A DNA stretch of 64,000 nucleotides from an uncultured Sediminibacterium sp. (GCF_946481145.1 NZ_CAMLMJ010000021.1:1-64000), one strand, 5' to 3'; positions 17,517-27,082 are shown, numbered from the stretch's first letter. Made by a program: numbers and translations. Notes: a model not told the origin generated them from the letters alone.

Positions 17517-17546
17517 CAAAAATAGTTCTTTGTACAGTTCTGCAAA
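17517..17546 (-). promoter_or_regulatory. Bacteroidetes-type promoter of speA
   Basis: On the minus strand TTTG (17543-17546), N18, TATTTTTG (17517-17524), matching the TTG-N17-20-TAnnTTTG form. It lies directly after the rplT terminator and about 55 bp before the start codon. Confidence 0.65.
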
Positions 17547-17552
17547 TAAAAA

Positions 17553-17580
17553 AACCGGGAAGTAAAGTTACTTCCCGGTT
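17553..17580 (-). terminator. Intrinsic terminator of the thrS-infC-rpmI-rplT operon
   Basis: Perfect inverted repeat AACCGGGAAGTAA and its complement (17553-17565, 17568-17580). A run of A on the left side gives a U-tract on the minus strand. Confidence 0.9.
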
Positions 17581-17609
17581 ATATTTTTTGATCAGGGCTC
17601 CTGTCTCAA

Positions 17610-17954
17610 TTATTTTACTGAGTTTACCAGGGCTTTGAAGCTAGCTGGCTCATTCATAGCCAGGTCTGCAAGCACTTTACGGTTAAGGTCAATTCCTTTA
17701 ACTGCCAGTTTGTTGATAAACTGACTGTAGGTTAAACCTTCTTCTCTAACCGCAGCGTTAATACGTGCGATCCAAAGCTGACGGTACTCACGCTTTTTCA
17801 ACTTACGGCCAACATAGCTGTAAGTCATCCCTTTTTCAACAATATTTTTGGCTACGGTATATACATTTTTACGTTTACCGTAGAATCCTTTTGCCTGCTT
17901 CAGGATACGTTTCCTGCGGGCTCTTGATGCTACTGCATTTACTGAACGTGGCAT
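17610..17954 (-). CDS. rplT: 50S ribosomal protein L20
   Basis: 114 residues, standard length. The N-terminal [20 protein letters not shown] and [16 protein letters not shown] are diagnostic basic segments that bind 23S rRNA early in 50S assembly. It is the last gene of the thrS-infC-rpmI-rplT order and is followed by a strong terminator. L20 represses its own operon in other bacteria. I see no clear leader mimic of the rRNA site in the 88-bp gap to rpmI. Confidence 0.98.
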   Translation of the reverse strand: MPRSVNAVASRARRKRILKQAKGFYGKRKNVYTVAKNIVEKGMTYSYVGRKLKKREYRQLWIARINAAVREEGLTYSQFINKLAVKGIDLNRKVLADLAMNEPASFKALVNSVK

Positions 17955-18042
17955 AGTATCTTTTTTTTGCTCCAGTCCGCCTCGGGCGGATCCGGTGGTT
18001 TTTTAAATGGTTTGAACTCCCTTCCGGGAAAATGGCGGTTTA

Positions 18043-18243
18043 TTAACCTTTCAGACGCAATAAGCGTAGAACGAAATCTTTGTTAGGTGCTCCAACAAGA
18101 CCTTTCTTGTTTAGTGCTCTTTTACGTTTTTTAGACTTCTTGGTTAAGATGTGCCTTTTAAAAGCTTTCTGGAAGGTGATCTCACCACTACCGGTCACCT
18201 TAAAGCGCTTCTTTGCGCTAGAGTTTGTTTTTACCTTTGGCAT
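18043..18243 (-). CDS. rpmI: 50S ribosomal protein L35
   Basis: 66 residues. [20 protein letters not shown] and the central [14 protein letters not shown] are the hallmark of bL35. It is separated from infC by a 247-bp gap that holds a large nested hairpin (18394-18442 inside 18346-18506) and a possible -7 box TACTTTTG (18331-18338, minus strand). rpmI-rplT may therefore be expressed separately from thrS-infC. Confidence 0.98.
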   Translation of the reverse strand: MPKVKTNSSAKKRFKVTGSGEITFQKAFKRHILTKKSKKRKRALNKKGLVGAPNKDFVLRLLRLKG

Positions 18244-18345
18244 TTTAATAATCTGCTTAAAGATTACACCCTGCTGGCGGCCCCGAACAGACGGGACACT
18301 TGTTGAGCCTTACGGGAAAAATTTGGAGTGCAAAAGTAAGGAAAA

Positions 18346-18506
18346 CAGAGGAATAAGGAACAGAGAAACAGAGGAATTTTAAAGTAAGGAGTTGATTATA
18401 CTAAAAATACCGATGAAATTCACCGGTATTTTTAGTATAATCAGTTGAAAAACAACAACTTACTTACTCTGTTCGATGTTTCTCTGTTCCTTATTCCTCT
18501 GTTTTT
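18346..18506. repeat. Word-repeat hairpin, family E (GGAATAAGGAACAGAG), with a nested perfect stem
   Basis: The outer arms (about 18346-18380 and 18476-18506) carry AGAGGAATAAGGAACAGAGA words in opposite orientation. They enclose the 19-bp perfect stem at 18394-18442. The right outer arm reaches the 3' end of infC, so the C-terminal codons of IF-3 are made from the repeat. Confidence 0.88.
18394..18442. terminator. 19-bp perfect hairpin between infC and rpmI
   Basis: GATTATACTAAAAATACCG (18394-18412) pairs perfectly with 18424-18442 around an 11-nt loop. It is strong but AT-rich and lacks a long flanking T-run. It could terminate or attenuate transcription from infC into rpmI, or act as a processing site. 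Confidence 0.65.
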
Positions 18507-19081
18507 ACAGCCTTTTTCTTGCCCGTTTTAGGGGTGAAAATGGCGAACATGCGTTTTCCTTCGAGCTTAGGCATACTCTCTAATGAGCCTGCTTCTGCTA
18601 ATCGTTCAGCGAATTTGAGTAGTAAGAGCTGACCACGGTCCTGGAACATGATGGCACGTCCTTTGAATTGTACGTAGGCTTTTACTTTATTTCCTTCTTT
18701 CAGGAACTTTTCGGCGTGTTTTGCTTTGAAATCGAAATCATGGTCATCGGTACCTGGCGTAAAGCGGATTTCTTTGATCTCGCTCTGCTTGGAATTGGCC
18801 TTCATTTCCTTTTCTTTCTTCTTCTTCTCGTAAAGGAATTTTTTATAATCAATTACTTTACATACCGGAGGGTCGGCCGTTGGAGAAATTTCCACGAGAT
18901 CCAGTTCCTGCTCCTGGGCAATTTTCAATGCTTCCTGAGTAGAGTATACACCTACTGTTACATTGTCGCCAACCAAACGCACTTGTGGTACCCGGATTCT
19001 TTCGTTGATACGATGTTCAGGCTCCGGTTGCCTGTTAAACCTGGGATTGAATCTTCCGCCCCCTCTTGGTGGTAATGCCAT
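18491..19081 (-). CDS. infC: Translation initiation factor IF-3
   Basis: 196 residues. IF-3 binds the 30S subunit and checks initiator tRNA. The N-domain RINERIRVPQVRLVGDNVTVGV, the linker KKKKEKEMKANSKQSEIKEIRF and the C-domain HAEKFLKEGNKVKAYVQFKG are all standard. The Gly/Arg-rich N-terminal extension (MALPPRGGGRFNPRF) is common in Bacteroidetes. The ATG start lies 62 bp after thrS; IF-3 genes often use AUU, but here the ATG gives the expected N-terminus. Second gene of the operon. Confidence 0.98.
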   Translation of the reverse strand: MALPPRGGGRFNPRFNRQPEPEHRINERIRVPQVRLVGDNVTVGVYSTQEALKIAQEQELDLVEISPTADPPVCKVIDYKKFLYEKKKKEKEMKANSKQSEIKEIRFTPGTDDHDFDFKAKHAEKFLKEGNKVKAYVQFKGRAIMFQDRGQLLLLKFAERLAEAGSLESMPKLEGKRMFAIFTPKTGKKKAVKTEE

Positions 19082-19142
19082 TAAAACTTGTTTAGTGAAT
19101 AATTGTTTTGTTGTTAAAGATATAGCTATTTATGTATTCAGA

Positions 19143-21080
19143 TTATTCTCCGCTTTTTCTATGAAGAATTTCTTCCTGAATCATGCTGATAAAATCATTA
19201 AGTGGCTGAGCCCCCAAATCACCTTTACCCTGCCTGCGAACCGACAACTGCTGTTCTGCTGCTTCTTTCTCTCCTACTACCAGCATATATGGTACACGAC
19301 TCAGTTCAGTGTCGCGTATTTTTTTACCTATCTTTTCGCTTCTGTCGTCAATATCAACCCTTACACCTACTGCTTTAAGCTGGTCTTTTACCTGGTTGGC
19401 ATAGTCCATAAACTTATCACTGATTGGTAATATTTTTACCTGCAATGGCGCCAGCCATACCGGGAACTTACCTGCATAATGTTCTAACAGGAATCCGATA
19501 AAACGTTCATGTGTACCCAATGGCGCACGGTGAATAATCAATGGCACTTCCGGCTGGTTATGCTGATTAACATAATTCAGTTTGAATTTGTTGCCTGAAT
19601 TAAAATCTACCTGGTTAGTCGCCAAAGTAAATTCTCTTCCTATCGCACTCCAAATCTGCACATCGATCTTCGGTCCATAGAATGCTGCTTCATCAGGCAC
19701 TTCCACGAAAGGAATATTTGATTCGATCAACACTTTTCGAACCATTTCCTCTGTTTCTTTCCAGAGTTCAGGTTCATTTACATATTTGGCTCCCAGCTTG
19801 GTTGGTTCATGCAAACTCAGGCGCATCACATATTTATCGATACCAAATATTTTGAAATACTTGATGTACATCTCATTCACCGCCCTAAATTCAGCCGCAA
19901 ACTGTTCTTTGCTGCAATAAATATGTGCATCATTCATGTGTAGGCAACGAACGCGCATCAGTCCAAACAACTCCCCACTCTGCTCATACCTGTAACAGGT
20001 ACCATATTCCGCAATACGGAATGGAAGGTCTTTATAGCTTTTTGGTTCCGCATCAAATATTTTATGGTGATGCGGACAGTTCATGGCTTTCAGGTAATAT
20101 TTGGTACCATCCAGTTCCATAGGTGGAAACATACTATCAGCATAATAAGGCAGGTGACCACTGGTGAGGTACATGCTCTCTTTAGCGATATGCGGTGTTA
20201 CCACACGCTTATATCCGGCAGCTTCTTCCGTTTGTTTGGCCAGCTTTTCCAGCTCTTCAATAATAACAGTACCATTAGGTAACCACAATGGCAAACCCGC
20301 ACCCACATCATCATCCATGGTGAAAATACCCAACTCTTTACCCAGTTTACGGTGGTCGCGCTTTTTAGCTTCTTCCAGCATCAACAGGTACTCATCCAAC
20401 TCTTTCTGGTTTGGAAATGTTACCCCATATAGACGGGTAAGCATTTTGTTCTTCTCGTCCCCTTTCCAATATGCACCGGCAATATTGGTGAGTTTGATGG
20501 CTTTGATAAAACCAGTATGAGGAATATGCGGTCCGCGACAAAGGTCGGTGAACTGACCCTGCGAGTAAAAAGTGATAGACCCGTCTTCCAATCCCTGTAA
20601 AAGATCCAGCTTGTACTCGTCCGACTTTTCGGTGAAATAAGCTACTGCTTCAGGCTTGGATATTTCTTTGCGTTGATATGGATTGTTTTGTTTGGCAAGC
20701 TCATTCATTTTCTTTTCAATCGCCACCAGGTCTTCTTCAGAAATATGATTACCGCCAAGGTCTATATCATAATAGAAGCCTTTGTCTAAGGCTGGTCCTA
20801 CCCAAAATTTAACTCCAGGATAAATAGCTTCCACCGCTTCTGCCATCAGGTGGGCAGAAGAATGCCAAAAGGTATTTTTACCATCTGCATCATCCCATGT
20901 CAATAATTTCAAAGCACTATCCGTCGTAATTGGACGTGTGGCGTCCCAAACTTGTCCGTTAACACTTGCGGCCAATACTTTCCTGGCCAAACCTTCACTG
21001 ATTGATTTAGCAATATCGAGTGCACTTACACCCGCTTCATACTGTCTTACTGCCCCATCGGGAAAACTAATGTTGATCAT
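19143..21080 (-). CDS. thrS: Threonyl-tRNA synthetase
   Basis: 645 residues. Charges tRNA-Thr. The TGS domain is at residues 1-62. The editing domain has HSSAHLMAEAVEAIYP. The class II core has motif 2 (FRIAEYGTCYRYEQSG), the zinc cysteine in YLKAMNCPHHHKIF and motif 3 (IHRAPLGTHERFIGFLLEHY), then an anticodon-binding domain (KILPISDKFMDYANQVKDQL). Full length with all key residues. First gene of the thrS-infC-rpmI-rplT operon. A possible -7 box TATTTTTG lies at 21109-21116 on the minus strand. No T-box leader is seen. Confidence 0.98.
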   Translation of the reverse strand: MINISFPDGAVRQYEAGVSALDIAKSISEGLARKVLAASVNGQVWDATRPITTDSALKLLTWDDADGKNTFWHSSAHLMAEAVEAIYPGVKFWVGPALDKGFYYDIDLGGNHISEEDLVAIEKKMNELAKQNNPYQRKEISKPEAVAYFTEKSDEYKLDLLQGLEDGSITFYSQGQFTDLCRGPHIPHTGFIKAIKLTNIAGAYWKGDEKNKMLTRLYGVTFPNQKELDEYLLMLEEAKKRDHRKLGKELGIFTMDDDVGAGLPLWLPNGTVIIEELEKLAKQTEEAAGYKRVVTPHIAKESMYLTSGHLPYYADSMFPPMELDGTKYYLKAMNCPHHHKIFDAEPKSYKDLPFRIAEYGTCYRYEQSGELFGLMRVRCLHMNDAHIYCSKEQFAAEFRAVNEMYIKYFKIFGIDKYVMRLSLHEPTKLGAKYVNEPELWKETEEMVRKVLIESNIPFVEVPDEAAFYGPKIDVQIWSAIGREFTLATNQVDFNSGNKFKLNYVNQHNQPEVPLIIHRAPLGTHERFIGFLLEHYAGKFPVWLAPLQVKILPISDKFMDYANQVKDQLKAVGVRVDIDDRSEKIGKKIRDTELSRVPYMLVVGEKEAAEQQLSVRRQGKGDLGAQPLNDFISMIQEEILHRKSGE

Positions 21081-21136
21081 CTGGTACTTGCTGTAATTCT
21101 AAGGGATGCAAAAATACGGAAAAGCCTCGGTTTTTT

Positions 21137-21244
21137 AGCTACAAGCTTCAGGCTGCAAGCCGCAAGCTTTTGAATAACCATACATTTTACGACTATGCTA
21201 CTTGTTTTCTTGAAGCTTGTAGCCTGCAGCTTGTGGCTTACAGC
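21137..21244. repeat. Word-repeat hairpin, family D (GCTACAAGCTTCAGGCTGC)
   Basis: The left arm (21137-21170) and right arm (21210-21244) are built of AAGCTT/AGCTTGTAGCC words in opposite orientation. The right arm is readable as protein in the frame of the next gene, which creates a false N-terminal extension back to 21195. Confidence 0.88.
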
Positions 21245-21308
21245 TCCTATCTCTTATTTAACGCTTCTTTATCAGCATACACTATATTGCGGTTGTAGTT
21301 TTGCACGA

Positions 21309-22568
21309 ATGAGACTGAAGTTTACCCTAACCCCTCTCTTACTGGTTGTTGCTTTTGCCGCAGGTGCCCAAAACCTGACCGGTATCTGGCGTGGTTATTT
21401 CAGTTCATCCAATGGTCTTTACAGAGAAGATGTACGCCAGGAATTTTATAAATATGAAGTACAGATCGACCAGCAAGCGAACAACGGAGTAAAAGGTGTT
21501 ACCTACTCTTATAAGAGCACCATATTTTATGGAAAAGCCCGCATGCAGGGTATTTTTACTGTACAAACCAAAAACCTAATCCTAAAAGAAACCGGACTTG
21601 AAGAGCTTAAAATTGGGGATAAAAGCGAGCCATGTCTCATGACCTGTTACCTCGAATATTCCAAAATTGGCAAACTTGAAGTATTACAAGGTACATTTAG
21701 TTCAGTAAGCGAAAAAAAGAAGACCGATTGCGGAAGCGGAAAAGTTTATCTCGAAAAAGTAACAGAATCGGATTTCGAACTTGAACCTTTTTTATTGAAG
21801 AAAAAGCCGGAAACGACGGCGGTTAAGAAAAAAACTATTCCCGTTACCACTCCTGCAAAACAACAACCCAAAAAAGAACTTCCGAAAACCACGCTGAAAG
21901 ACAACACTGTTAAAGCACCGGTTAAAACCAGTATAAAGCCTCCTGCCAATAACACAACAAAAACACCCGCCAAAACAAATAATACTGTAGCTGCCACAAA
22001 GAAAGCACCTGCAAAAACAAATACAAAAACAACGACTAATCCACCAAAAACCAATAACACCAAAGTAGCGGATACAAAAACAAGTACGCCTCCACCCCCG
22101 CCTGCAGCTTCCACTTTACAAAAGCAGGAAGCTACGGTTACCATGCGTAAAACAGATACGCCAATAGTTAAATGGGAAAAACCACCTGCAAGTTTTCAAG
22201 GTCCAATACCCAAAGTACTCCTGGAAAGAGAAAATAACCTGGTTAAAACCATTGTTACAAGTGAGCATAGCCTTGTGGTAGAGATATTCGACAATGGCAC
22301 TATTGATAACGATACCATTTCACTTTACCATAATAACAAACTGGTCATCAGCAATGGCAGACTCACCTATACACCCCTTCGTTTAAAAATTGATTGTTCA
22401 AATGAGCAATCAAGACATGAACTCATTCTGGTAGCAGAAAACCTTGGGGAAATAGCACCAAATACAGCTTTAATGGTAATTACTGCGGGTAAAAAAAGGT
22501 ATGAGATATTCCTTACTTCCAATGAGAAGAGAAATGCCAAAGTCGTTATAGAATATAAACCCGATTAG
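21309..22568 (+). CDS. Secreted protein of unknown function with Lys/Thr/Pro-rich linker
   Basis: The start is placed at ATG 21309, which gives a signal peptide (MRLKFTLTPLLLVVAFAAGAQ). The longer frame to 21195 runs through a repeat arm and is rejected. The N-terminal domain (about 20-160) opens NLTGIWRGYFSS, a beta-rich module seen in Bacteroidetes secreted proteins. Next comes a low-complexity linker (about 165-285) rich in K, T, P, N and A, then a C-terminal beta domain (LVKTIVTSEHSLVVEIFDNG ...) ending VVIEYKPD. Two-domain periplasmic or surface protein; no function assigned. A TAGTTTTG box at about 21295-21302 is close to the start. Confidence 0.7.
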   Translation: MRLKFTLTPLLLVVAFAAGAQNLTGIWRGYFSSSNGLYREDVRQEFYKYEVQIDQQANNGVKGVTYSYKSTIFYGKARMQGIFTVQTKNLILKETGLEELKIGDKSEPCLMTCYLEYSKIGKLEVLQGTFSSVSEKKKTDCGSGKVYLEKVTESDFELEPFLLKKKPETTAVKKKTIPVTTPAKQQPKKELPKTTLKDNTVKAPVKTSIKPPANNTTKTPAKTNNTVAATKKAPAKTNTKTTTNPPKTNNTKVADTKTSTPPPPPAASTLQKQEATVTMRKTDTPIVKWEKPPASFQGPIPKVLLERENNLVKTIVTSEHSLVVEIFDNGTIDNDTISLYHNNKLVISNGRLTYTPLRLKIDCSNEQSRHELILVAENLGEIAPNTALMVITAGKKRYEIFLTSNEKRNAKVVIEYKPD

Positions 22569-22587
22569 CACGGTTTATAAAGACCTG

Positions 22588-23907
22588 CTATTCCCTTTCT
22601 TCATACCATACTTTTATTGTATCAGCCTGTATTCTTTTGGTTAACCACTTTTGTATTTTTTCTTTTTCATCCGGAAGCATTTGTTTACCGGCAACAATAA
22701 CGGCCATCCAGTTGTTTCTTTCTGTTGAATCAGACACTTGCAGTGCTTTCTCTAATACCAGAGAATTAACCGATTCATTCAATGCCTTTAACTCTTTGAA
22801 TACCTGACGGCTTGTTTGCTGTTGCACCTGAATACTATCCAATACCACCTGTAGTTGTGTTATACGTCGTTCGCGCTGAAGAAGTGCTTTATTTATACCA
22901 TCTCTTTCTTTCATATCATCACCTTGCTGCACCGATGCAAAGCCCTGTTTAATCTCTAAATCACAATCAGATAAACCATAAATGGTTAACCTTGACTTCA
23001 ATGATTCAATCTTTTGTGGCAGAATGGGTAAACCGCCATATACAAGGGTAATTTTTCTTTGTTTCGGGTCGATGTTTTTTTGTAACAGGTAATCGTCTTT
23101 TATATCACCCTCTGCCGATATAAACCGGTTTGCATTCTGAACAAATCGACTTTCCGATACCAGTTTATAACCCAGATAAATACTCGGCAATAAGGTAAGC
23201 ATTACTACCACACCTATAATTCGTTTGGCTTTTACTTCATATCCTTTATCTGCAAAATTTTTATACGGGAATTTGAGAAAGCGCATAATTATTAAAGTGG
23301 CCAGGGCTATAAATACCGTGTTTATAAAAAACAGGTAAAAAGCCCCAAAGAAAAAGCGGAACTGCAATGTTGCCAGTCCATACCCGGCCGTACAAAGCGG
23401 GGGCATTAATGCGGTTGCAATTGCAACACCTGGTACAACATTTCCTTTTTGTTTACTTGCCAAAGCCAAACTACCTGCAAGCCCACCAAACAAGGCAATC
23501 AACACATCATAAATATTGGGAGATGTCCGGGCTAGAATTTCAGAATGCGCATCACTGATAGGTGTTATCAGAAAATAAAAAGTAGAAGTAAGTAAGGCTG
23601 TTCCACCAGCAAAAAGGTAATTGAACAAGGCTTTCTTCAGCATTGCCAGGTCATTCACTGCCATACCAAAACCCATCCCCATAATCGGCCCCATTAACGG
23701 AGAAATAAGCATTGCACCAATAATCACTGCGGTGGAATTTACATTCAATCCCAATGAGGCAATAAAGATGGCAAAAATCAATACCCATAGATTAGTCGAA
23801 CGGAACTCAATTCCTTTTTGTATAGCACTACTAACTTGTTCAAAATCCTCACGCTCCACCCCTAACCGAAAATAATTCAACAACTTAACAAGGCTTCTTG
23901 AATTCAT
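22588..23907 (-). CDS. DUF389 family membrane protein
   Basis: 439 residues. The hydrophobic core (about 40-240) has six membrane helices with the DUF389 signature STAVIIGAMLISPLMGPIMG and the later GVAIATALMPPLCTAGYGLA. After it comes a soluble domain of about 190 residues with a predicted coiled-coil portion (QRERRITQLQVVLDSIQVQQQ). The biochemical role of the family is not established. It is convergent with the previous gene across only 19 bp and separated from the TonB receptor by a family A hairpin. Confidence 0.92.
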   Translation of the reverse strand: MNSRSLVKLLNYFRLGVEREDFEQVSSAIQKGIEFRSTNLWVLIFAIFIASLGLNVNSTAVIIGAMLISPLMGPIMGMGFGMAVNDLAMLKKALFNYLFAGGTALLTSTFYFLITPISDAHSEILARTSPNIYDVLIALFGGLAGSLALASKQKGNVVPGVAIATALMPPLCTAGYGLATLQFRFFFGAFYLFFINTVFIALATLIIMRFLKFPYKNFADKGYEVKAKRIIGVVVMLTLLPSIYLGYKLVSESRFVQNANRFISAEGDIKDDYLLQKNIDPKQRKITLVYGGLPILPQKIESLKSRLTIYGLSDCDLEIKQGFASVQQGDDMKERDGINKALLQRERRITQLQVVLDSIQVQQQTSRQVFKELKALNESVNSLVLEKALQVSDSTERNNWMAVIVAGKQMLPDEKEKIQKWLTKRIQADTIKVWYEERE

Positions 23908-23964
23908 ACGGATACATTTAGCAGGTTAATGAAATGCAATATCAATGATACGGAATTGTTGGGG

Positions 23965-24031
23965 GTGAATGGTAAATTGTGAATGATCAATAGGAAACAG
24001 GTTATTCACAATTCACCATTGACCATTCACC
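23965..24031. repeat. Word-repeat hairpin, family A
   Basis: The left arm GTGAATGGTAAATTGTGAAT (23965-23991 region) pairs with ATTCACAATTCACCATTGAC words on the right (24004-24031). It lies between two minus-strand genes, directly after the TonB receptor stop codon. Confidence 0.88.
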
Positions 24032-24033
24032 TC

Positions 24034-26385
24034 TTAAAATTTCACATTCCACGTAACTGCCGGAATTACCGGAAACAGAGACACTTGTTTGGCTTTTACT
24101 TCCAGGGTACCATTACTGGCATCACCTTGCTGGTCGAAATAGAGGAAATAAGGGTTTAGTCTGCTGTAGGCATTGTATAAACTGAAGACCCAGTTGGTGG
24201 TATATTTTCTTACTTTTTTAGGCGTAGGTGTATAGGTGAATGAGAGATCCATACGATGGTAGGCTTTCATTCGATAGGCGTTAATACGACTGTACTCCTG
24301 CGTAAGTACACCTCCCACAAAATAGAATCGCTCGGGTAATGAAGTGGCATTGCCGGTACCATATACAAATACGGCTGAAGCTTTCCATTTTTTCGATAAT
24401 TCATAGGTTGTAACCACCGACATATCATGCCTCCGGTCGTAGCGACTCGGGTATTTTAGTCCATCGTTCAGGTCTGGGAACCTGCGCCAGGTCCAGCTTA
24501 GCGTATAACCTATCCAACCGGTAAGCCGCCCTTTCACTTTGTTGATGAACAATTCTGCTCCATAACTCCATCCTTTACCAAAAACGAATTCCTCTTCCGG
24601 ATCTTTTAACGAAGGAGTATATCCTTCGCGATATTCGATCTGGTTATTCATGGTTTTGTAATACAGCTCCAGTGAGGTTTCGAACATACCGTTATTAAAA
24701 TTCCGGAAATATCCTACTGCATATTGCCATCCGGTTTGTGGTTTAACACGTATGGTGCTTGGTACCCATAGATCTGTAGGCAATGTTGTGCCTGCATTGG
24801 TTACCAGGTGTATGTATTGTATGTTGCGTGTAACAGCCGCTTTAAATGAAGACAACTCATTGAATGCATAACGCAGTGTAGCCCTGGGTTCAAGTCCACC
24901 ATAAGCTTTAACCGTTTGTCCGCTACGGTAAACGGTACTGTCTAATTTATTCCCATTAGCATCCCTTTCATAAAAAGTATATTTACCCACCTGCTGAAAC
25001 ACGCTGTAACGTAATCCCATGTTTAATTTCAACCGACTATTGATTTCCCAGTCGTCTTGCAGGTAAACCGCATATTCATTGGCGAATTTTTTCGTAGCAT
25101 TATTTGGCTGAAACACAACGGTATCCTGATTTCCACTCAATACATTGGGTAAAAAAGTATGGAAAATATATTGTGCTCCGAATTTTAGTTTGTGTTCCGG
25201 ACTTGGATAAAAATCTACATCGGTTTTGAGGTTCAGGTCGCGTATACCGGAAGAAAGATTGATATTGAAATCGTTCTGACGTCCGGTAAGTTGAAATTTA
25301 TAATCATTATAAACAGCCGTAGTATTCGCAAATAATTTTTTATTGAATACATGATTCCACCTTAAGGTAGCGGTACTATTACCCCATGGAATATCGATAG
25401 CAAAAGAGCGTTTACTGTTGTTGAAGTTAAACTGATCGCGACCAAAATAACCACTCAGATAGAGTATATCTTTTTCGGAGAAACGATAATTCATTTTGGC
25501 ATTCAGGTCATAGAAATAATAGCCTGACCCGTAGAATTCATTGTCTTTTTTGATAAAAGGCTTGGTAAGCATATCGATATAAGTTCGACGTGCCGAAAGC
25601 ATATAAGATGCTTTATTCTTTTTAAGAGGTCCCTGTATTGAAAAGCGGGAAGCAATAAGGCCAATGCCAGCATCTACCTGTGTTTTATTGATATTACCTT
25701 CTTTCATGGCCACATCTACTACAGAAGACAGGCGACCACCATACTGAGCAGGCATCCCTCCTTTTATCAGGGTAACATTTTTAATGGCATCTGCATTAAA
25801 AATGGAGAAGAAACCAAACAGGTGTCCGGTATTATAAACAACAGCATCATCGAGCATGATGAGGTTCTGATCTGGCCCTCCTCCTCTCACATAAAATCCG
25901 GCATTACCTTCACCCGCATTACGTACACCGGGTAATAATTGTAATGTTTTCAACAGATCAACTTCTCCTAATAAAGCTGGAAGGGCTTTAGCGGTATTTA
26001 CACTCAGCTCTATTTTACCCATCTGGGCTGTTTTCACATTATTATCCCTTCTGCGGCCAATAACCACTACATTATTGATGACAGCCGCATTGGGTAACAG
26101 AAGAATGTTTTGCTGCTGGTCGTTCTGGAGGTCAATATTGATTTCCTTAGACTGATAACCAATAAAAGAAACGAGTATTTTATAAGTGCCTTTATTGAGG
26201 GTAATGGAATAGAATCCGTACTGATTGCTCTGTACACCCCTGCCTTCCCCGGTTACGAGTATATTGGCTCCAATCAGCGTTTCTCCTGTTAGTGAATCTT
26301 TGAGATAACCATTTAAAGTCACTTTTTCCTGAGCGGAAACAAGGGTAGACAGAAAAATGAAAAAAACTAAAAAGGAAGTACGCAT
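24034..26385 (-). CDS. TonB-dependent outer-membrane receptor with carboxypeptidase-like N-terminal domain
   Basis: 783 residues. Signal peptide (MRTSFLVFFIFLSTLVSAQ), an N-terminal CarboxypepD_reg-like domain (VTLNGYLKDSLTGETLIGAN, about 20-105), a plug domain (about 115-225, containing LPGVRNAGEGNAGFYVRGGG and GGRLSSVVDVAMKEG) and a C-terminal 22-strand barrel ending in PVIPAVTWNVKF with a terminal Phe. No SusD-like partner is adjacent, so this is not a starch-utilisation pair; the substrate is unknown. It lies downstream of the DUF3347 lipoprotein with a terminator in between. Confidence 0.93.
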   Translation of the reverse strand: MRTSFLVFFIFLSTLVSAQEKVTLNGYLKDSLTGETLIGANILVTGEGRGVQSNQYGFYSITLNKGTYKILVSFIGYQSKEINIDLQNDQQQNILLLPNAAVINNVVVIGRRRDNNVKTAQMGKIELSVNTAKALPALLGEVDLLKTLQLLPGVRNAGEGNAGFYVRGGGPDQNLIMLDDAVVYNTGHLFGFFSIFNADAIKNVTLIKGGMPAQYGGRLSSVVDVAMKEGNINKTQVDAGIGLIASRFSIQGPLKKNKASYMLSARRTYIDMLTKPFIKKDNEFYGSGYYFYDLNAKMNYRFSEKDILYLSGYFGRDQFNFNNSKRSFAIDIPWGNSTATLRWNHVFNKKLFANTTAVYNDYKFQLTGRQNDFNINLSSGIRDLNLKTDVDFYPSPEHKLKFGAQYIFHTFLPNVLSGNQDTVVFQPNNATKKFANEYAVYLQDDWEINSRLKLNMGLRYSVFQQVGKYTFYERDANGNKLDSTVYRSGQTVKAYGGLEPRATLRYAFNELSSFKAAVTRNIQYIHLVTNAGTTLPTDLWVPSTIRVKPQTGWQYAVGYFRNFNNGMFETSLELYYKTMNNQIEYREGYTPSLKDPEEEFVFGKGWSYGAELFINKVKGRLTGWIGYTLSWTWRRFPDLNDGLKYPSRYDRRHDMSVVTTYELSKKWKASAVFVYGTGNATSLPERFYFVGGVLTQEYSRINAYRMKAYHRMDLSFTYTPTPKKVRKYTTNWVFSLYNAYSRLNPYFLYFDQQGDASNGTLEVKAKQVSLFPVIPAVTWNVKF

Positions 26386-26415
26386 CTTAATTATCCGAGC
26401 TCTTATCCATTTAAA

Positions 26416-26449
26416 ATCCCTGCTCCGGATTTTAATCAGGAGCAGGGAT
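26416..26449 (-). terminator. Intrinsic terminator of the DUF3347 lipoprotein gene
   Basis: 11-bp stem ATCCCTGCTCC with GGAGCAGGGAT (26416-26426, 26439-26449), followed on the minus strand by TTTTAAAT. It lies between the lipoprotein gene and the TonB receptor start. Confidence 0.8.
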
Positions 26450-26469
26450 AAGATAAAATGTGTTAATTG

Positions 26470-27051
26470 TTAGAATTTCCTGAAATCAATAGAATCTTTT
26501 ACCTCACCACAGATCAACATTTTCTTTGGCAGGTAAGGATTCCTGATTTCTGAAGAGTTACTCAACCAGAATGCACCGGCATCATTAAATGCCATTGGAC
26601 AAAACTGGTGATATACCACGGTGCGATCGTATTGTACAGTACGTACCAGATCGTATAATTGCTCACTTACAGTCTGGAAGGTTTTACGACGCTCTTCTCT
26701 ATCTGTTTCAGATACCAGCGATTTAAGGTCCGAGCTAATACTAACTGCAAAACTATGCGCCGTTTTAAGGGCAGCAGAATCGTTTTTAAGGTCTTTAAAA
26801 GCCACTGCCGCTTCAGCAACATCGCTGATAAGTCCTACAGCTTCGCTGGCAATAAGGGTATCGTTTTCTGAAATAAACTGGTCTTTCAGTCTGAAATAAC
26901 TGTCCAGCATATTACCAAATGCCAGGTTAAAACTATCAGAATGGGCACTTGTTGCCAATGTTTTTGGTGTTTCAGCAACATTTTTTTGCTCATCATTGCT
27001 TCCACAGGCTGCCAGAAATACAATGCCAGCCAATACCAGAACCTTTTTCAT
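26470..27051 (-). CDS. DUF3347 lipoprotein
   Basis: 193 residues. Signal with lipobox LAAC (MKKVLVLAGIVFLAACGSN). The DUF3347 module covers most of the protein: an N-terminal helix DSYFRLKDQFISEN and the conserved C-terminal block HQFCPMAFNDAGAFWLSNSSE followed by EIRNPYLPKKMLICGEV. In this family the FCPMA and CGEV Cys plus Met and His residues suggest copper or other metal binding, and the domain is found fused to CusB-like efflux proteins. A periplasmic metal-binding role is inferred. Divergent from the ABC-F gene across 85 bp. Confidence 0.9.
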   Translation of the reverse strand: MKKVLVLAGIVFLAACGSNDEQKNVAETPKTLATSAHSDSFNLAFGNMLDSYFRLKDQFISENDTLIASEAVGLISDVAEAAVAFKDLKNDSAALKTAHSFAVSISSDLKSLVSETDREERRKTFQTVSEQLYDLVRTVQYDRTVVYHQFCPMAFNDAGAFWLSNSSEIRNPYLPKKMLICGEVKDSIDFRKF

Positions 27052-27082
27052 AGGATAAAATTTTGCACAAAATTAAAGCAAA

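Noticed and set aside
21081..21308. T-box leader for thrS
   Set aside because: No T-box core sequence or specifier loop; the gap holds a family D hairpin instead.
21746..22144. Minus-strand 132-residue reading frame, Val/Gly-rich
   Set aside because: It is the antisense of the Lys/Thr/Pro-rich linker of the gene at 21309; composition is a mirror of low-complexity codons.
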